Shown here piece by piece: positions 62,234 through 64,000 of a DNA stretch of 64,000 bases (position 1 is the stretch's first letter; the number at the start of each line of letters is the position of its first letter). A program made the translations under genes and the position numbers. Under the pieces are notes generated by a model that did not search any database, had not been told where the DNA came from, and saw only the letters and a list, made by a program, of their open reading frames with translations. Source of the DNA: Nesterenkonia alkaliphila (lineage in GTDB: Bacteria; Actinomycetota; Actinomycetes; Actinomycetales; Micrococcaceae); contig NZ_WRPM01000103.1 of NCBI RefSeq assembly GCF_009758175.1, positions 40,622 to 104,621 of the forward strand, written 5' to 3'.

Positions 62234-63753
62234 GCCCCACCGGCCGCATCCGTGGCGAGGAGCAGCCCGGCTTCCTGGACATCCTCAGCAACTGGCTGCC
62301 GCACCAGCACTGGTTTCCCGCCCCCCGCAGCCGCCGCAGCCTGACGAGAGTGGGCGGACTGCGGCTGCCCACCCCGGAAGGGGACCCTGATCCGGGACTG
62401 TTTCTTGAGCTGCACATCTTCGAGGTGGAGCTTGCCGAGGGCGCTGAGGAGTCGGTCGCGCGGATCTCGGTACCGGTGGCCCTGCGCACCAGGCCTTCGG
62501 TCCTGGCGGGAAAGTCTGCCTTCATCGGCAAGCTGAGCCTGCAGGATGGGGCGGAGCTTTGGGTGTACGACGGCGCCCGCGACCGAGCCTTCCTGGCTGC
62601 CATCCTGGAGATGTCCCGGCGCCAGCAGGGCACCCGCAATGGCCGCTCTCGCGGTGAGGCCCTGGCAGACTTCAACCAATGGGAGCCGTTCACCCTTCAG
62701 CTGCGTCGGCAGGCGGTGGATTCCATGCTGCCGAATACCACCAGAACTCTGGTGCAGCCTGCTGCTGTGGATGACAGCGACTGGGGCCGGCAGGTTGCCG
62801 TGGACTTCATCCGCCGACCCCAGGTCGACCCGCAGGAGTTGGCTGAGGCAGTGCTCCGGCTGACAACTGCGCACTCCACGACGATTCCCCGGGTGCTCGG
62901 AACTGTCAACGGGGCCTGGGAGGAACGCCTACCCGGTGCTGACTGGGTCAGCGCCGAATGGGAGACGGGGCAGCTGGTCATCATCCGGGAAGCAGGGGCG
63001 GAGGCGCCCAATTCGCTGAACCTGGCCCGGACGGCGCTGCAGGGCGGCAGAAGCTTCAAGTCAAGCGCACGGCAACTCGGGCAGACCCTCGGTAACTTCC
63101 ATGCCGACCTGGCCGGGGCCTTCGGGGCGCACCCGCAGAGCGCTGAGCAGCTCAAGGCCATGGCTGCCCGAGCGCAGCAGCAGCTGCTGGACCAGTGGCG
63201 GAGAATCCGCGAGGAGTTCGACGAGGATGAGGCTGCTGACCTCAACGAGGTCATCGACCTGATGGCCATGCAGCTTCGAGACGCTGATGAACCACTGATG
63301 CTGCAGCGGATCCACGGCCGGCTCACGGCCGACCGCATGCACCTGCTGGCCCCGGAACGCTGGGTGGTCAGCGAGGCCGGCGGATTCGAAGAACATGCCT
63401 TGGGCCTTCAAGATGTGATCTCTGTACTGATGTCCATGGCCAATATGGTCATGGAAGTCGCCAGTGAGACGCCGGAGATCGTGCAGGACCCAGAACGCTC
63501 CGATGAAGCCGATCAGGAGGCCGACGACTCGGCAGAGAGTACCCCGGTGCCTGACCCTGTGAACTTCGGCCAGTGGTACGAGGAGCTCAGCTCACAGTTT
63601 TTGGAGGGCTACCGCAGTTCCGATGCAGACAGCGGGGGAGTGGACTCAGTCTTCTTCCGCGCCGCGATGCTCGCAGAGGCGCTTGACCTGTTTTCCCGCT
63701 GGCAGGGGCAGTGGGTCTTCCGTCCGTCCATGCTTCTGCAGGCCGAGAACTGA
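62230..63753 (+). CDS. Maltokinase-like protein, probable pseudokinase
   Basis: A 507-residue protein. The N-terminal FLDILSNWLPHQHWFP resembles the maltokinase N-cap (W-L-P-x-Q-R-W-F), and the overall layout (cap, N-lobe, helical C-lobe) follows Mak/aminoglycoside-kinase-like proteins. The catalytic HxD segment LQRIHGDYHLGQ of Mak is here LQRIHGRLTADR: the catalytic Asp is Arg364, and the metal-binding D-F-E-G-E-P becomes VVSEAGGFEEH. So phosphotransfer is unlikely; a regulatory or structural role is possible. ATG 62230 overlaps rlmB. Confidence 0.75.
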   Translation: MSPTGRIRGEEQPGFLDILSNWLPHQHWFPAPRSRRSLTRVGGLRLPTPEGDPDPGLFLELHIFEVELAEGAEESVARISVPVALRTRPSVLAGKSAFIGKLSLQDGAELWVYDGARDRAFLAAILEMSRRQQGTRNGRSRGEALADFNQWEPFTLQLRRQAVDSMLPNTTRTLVQPAAVDDSDWGRQVAVDFIRRPQVDPQELAEAVLRLTTAHSTTIPRVLGTVNGAWEERLPGADWVSAEWETGQLVIIREAGAEAPNSLNLARTALQGGRSFKSSARQLGQTLGNFHADLAGAFGAHPQSAEQLKAMAARAQQQLLDQWRRIREEFDEDEAADLNEVIDLMAMQLRDADEPLMLQRIHGRLTADRMHLLAPERWVVSEAGGFEEHALGLQDVISVLMSMANMVMEVASETPEIVQDPERSDEADQEADDSAESTPVPDPVNFGQWYEELSSQFLEGYRSSDADSGGVDSVFFRAAMLAEALDLFSRWQGQWVFRPSMLLQAEN

Positions 63754-63781
63754 GCCTGCATCCGGGGCTGTTCACGGGGAG

Positions 63782-63811
63782 TTTACATTCGCCGCTGACT
63801 AGTGCTAGAGT
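63782..63811 (+). promoter_or_regulatory. rRNA operon upstream promoter (P1-like)
   Basis: A -35-like TTTACA (63782-63787) and -10-like TAGAGT (63806-63811) with 18-nt spacing, about 30 nt after the stop of the upstream gene. It precedes the stronger promoter at 63916 and points the same way. Weaker match to sigma-A consensus. Confidence 0.5.
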
Positions 63812-63915
63812 TTCTATCCGCGCCAGTTGGTGATGGGAACTCTCCCAGAGCCGGGGTGCGGACTGAAGAACTGAAAAGTTCATTCTCCTATCCACACGGA
63901 ACTGAGAACGTCGAG

Positions 63916-63945
63916 TTGACACTCACGAGGAAGTTCTGGTAAGAT
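63916..63945 (+). promoter_or_regulatory. rRNA operon main promoter (P2)
   Basis: A perfect -35 TTGACA (63916-63921) and -10 TAAGAT (63940-63945) with 18-nt spacing. The following AAAAGTTGCTCCGGAGCGAT is the kind of leader found before rrn operons in Micrococcaceae, so 16S should start just past the window. CarD from this window is a known activator of rRNA promoters. Confidence 0.82.
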
Positions 63946-64000
63946 AGAAAAGTTGCTCCGGAGCGATCCGGGAGAATTTCTCCCGGTGGTGCCGGCAGCG
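63946..64000 (+). other. rRNA operon leader with palindromes
   Basis: The leader contains the palindrome GCTCCGGAGC (63955-63964) and a perfect 8-bp stem CCGGGAGA/TCTCCCGG (63968-63975 and 63979-63986) with a 3-nt loop. These are typical of rRNA leader antitermination/processing regions. No 16S sequence is yet visible. Confidence 0.65.

Overview
The window comes from a high-GC actinobacterium, most likely a Micrococcaceae member such as Nesterenkonia or Arthrobacter. This is an inference from three things: the lpqE-carD-ispDF-cysS-rlmB order leading into an rRNA operon promoter, the GTG/TTG starts with GGAGG ribosome sites, and the chains of ATGA/GTGA overlapping genes. No phage, insertion sequence or CRISPR array is visible. 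Most of the sequence reads as chromosomal backbone with a few accessory patches.

Layout. At 1-5230 lies the right part of a Wadjet (JetABCD type I) anti-plasmid SMC system; jetB is cut by the window edge and jetA must lie upstream. At 5361-6236 a two-gene minus-strand pair follows: a HEPN-like protein and an unknown small partner. At 6275-13782 eight minus-strand genes encode a Mrp/Mnh-type cation/H+ antiporter in the order F-G-B-C-D-D-D-E, every junction a 4-nt overlap. At 14033-17307 there is a UgpAEB-like ABC importer without its own ATPase; a MalK/UgpC-type ATPase sits alone at 55680-56822. Dienelactone hydrolase, a DNA-binding-less LysR-like protein and the metPS methionine/alanine importer follow, including a 36-residue MetS.

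The most distinctive accessory region is 20619-33074 on the minus strand. It holds an IclR regulator, three FAD amine/amino-acid oxidoreductases, an FMN alpha-hydroxyacid-oxidase-like protein whose catalytic His is Tyr, a YecD-type isochorismatase-fold protein, and a complete Dpp/Opp-type ABC importer, with thiE at its end. It looks like an uptake-and-oxidation pathway for an amine or N-substituted amino acid that I cannot identify.

At 33090-49275 are mixed genes: PfpI-family protein, a chimeric AAA/MFS pseudogene, a BASS transporter, a DUF2200-like protein, an AAA ATPase, tRNA-Gly(CCC) followed by a large imperfect hairpin, thiO, a Ca2+-type P-ATPase, a CoA transferase, thiSG, a ThiF/MoeB-rhodanese fusion, a PfkB kinase, GDPD and HAD hydrolases. 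At 49332-55158 a two-component/ABC-export locus is decaying: its kinase has a frameshift and a nonsense codon, and its permease has two in-frame TGA codons, while regulator and ATPase stay intact. Two tiny membrane-protein genes follow.

The right end (57091-64000) is conserved backbone: lpqE, carD, the ispDF fusion, cysS, rlmB, a maltokinase-like probable pseudokinase, and tandem promoters plus leader of an rRNA operon whose 16S gene begins just outside. A 17-bp palindrome TTCTAC-N5-GTAGAA occurs in two divergent intergenic regions, pacL/CoA-transferase and lpqE/carD, each time the same distance from a -10-like element.
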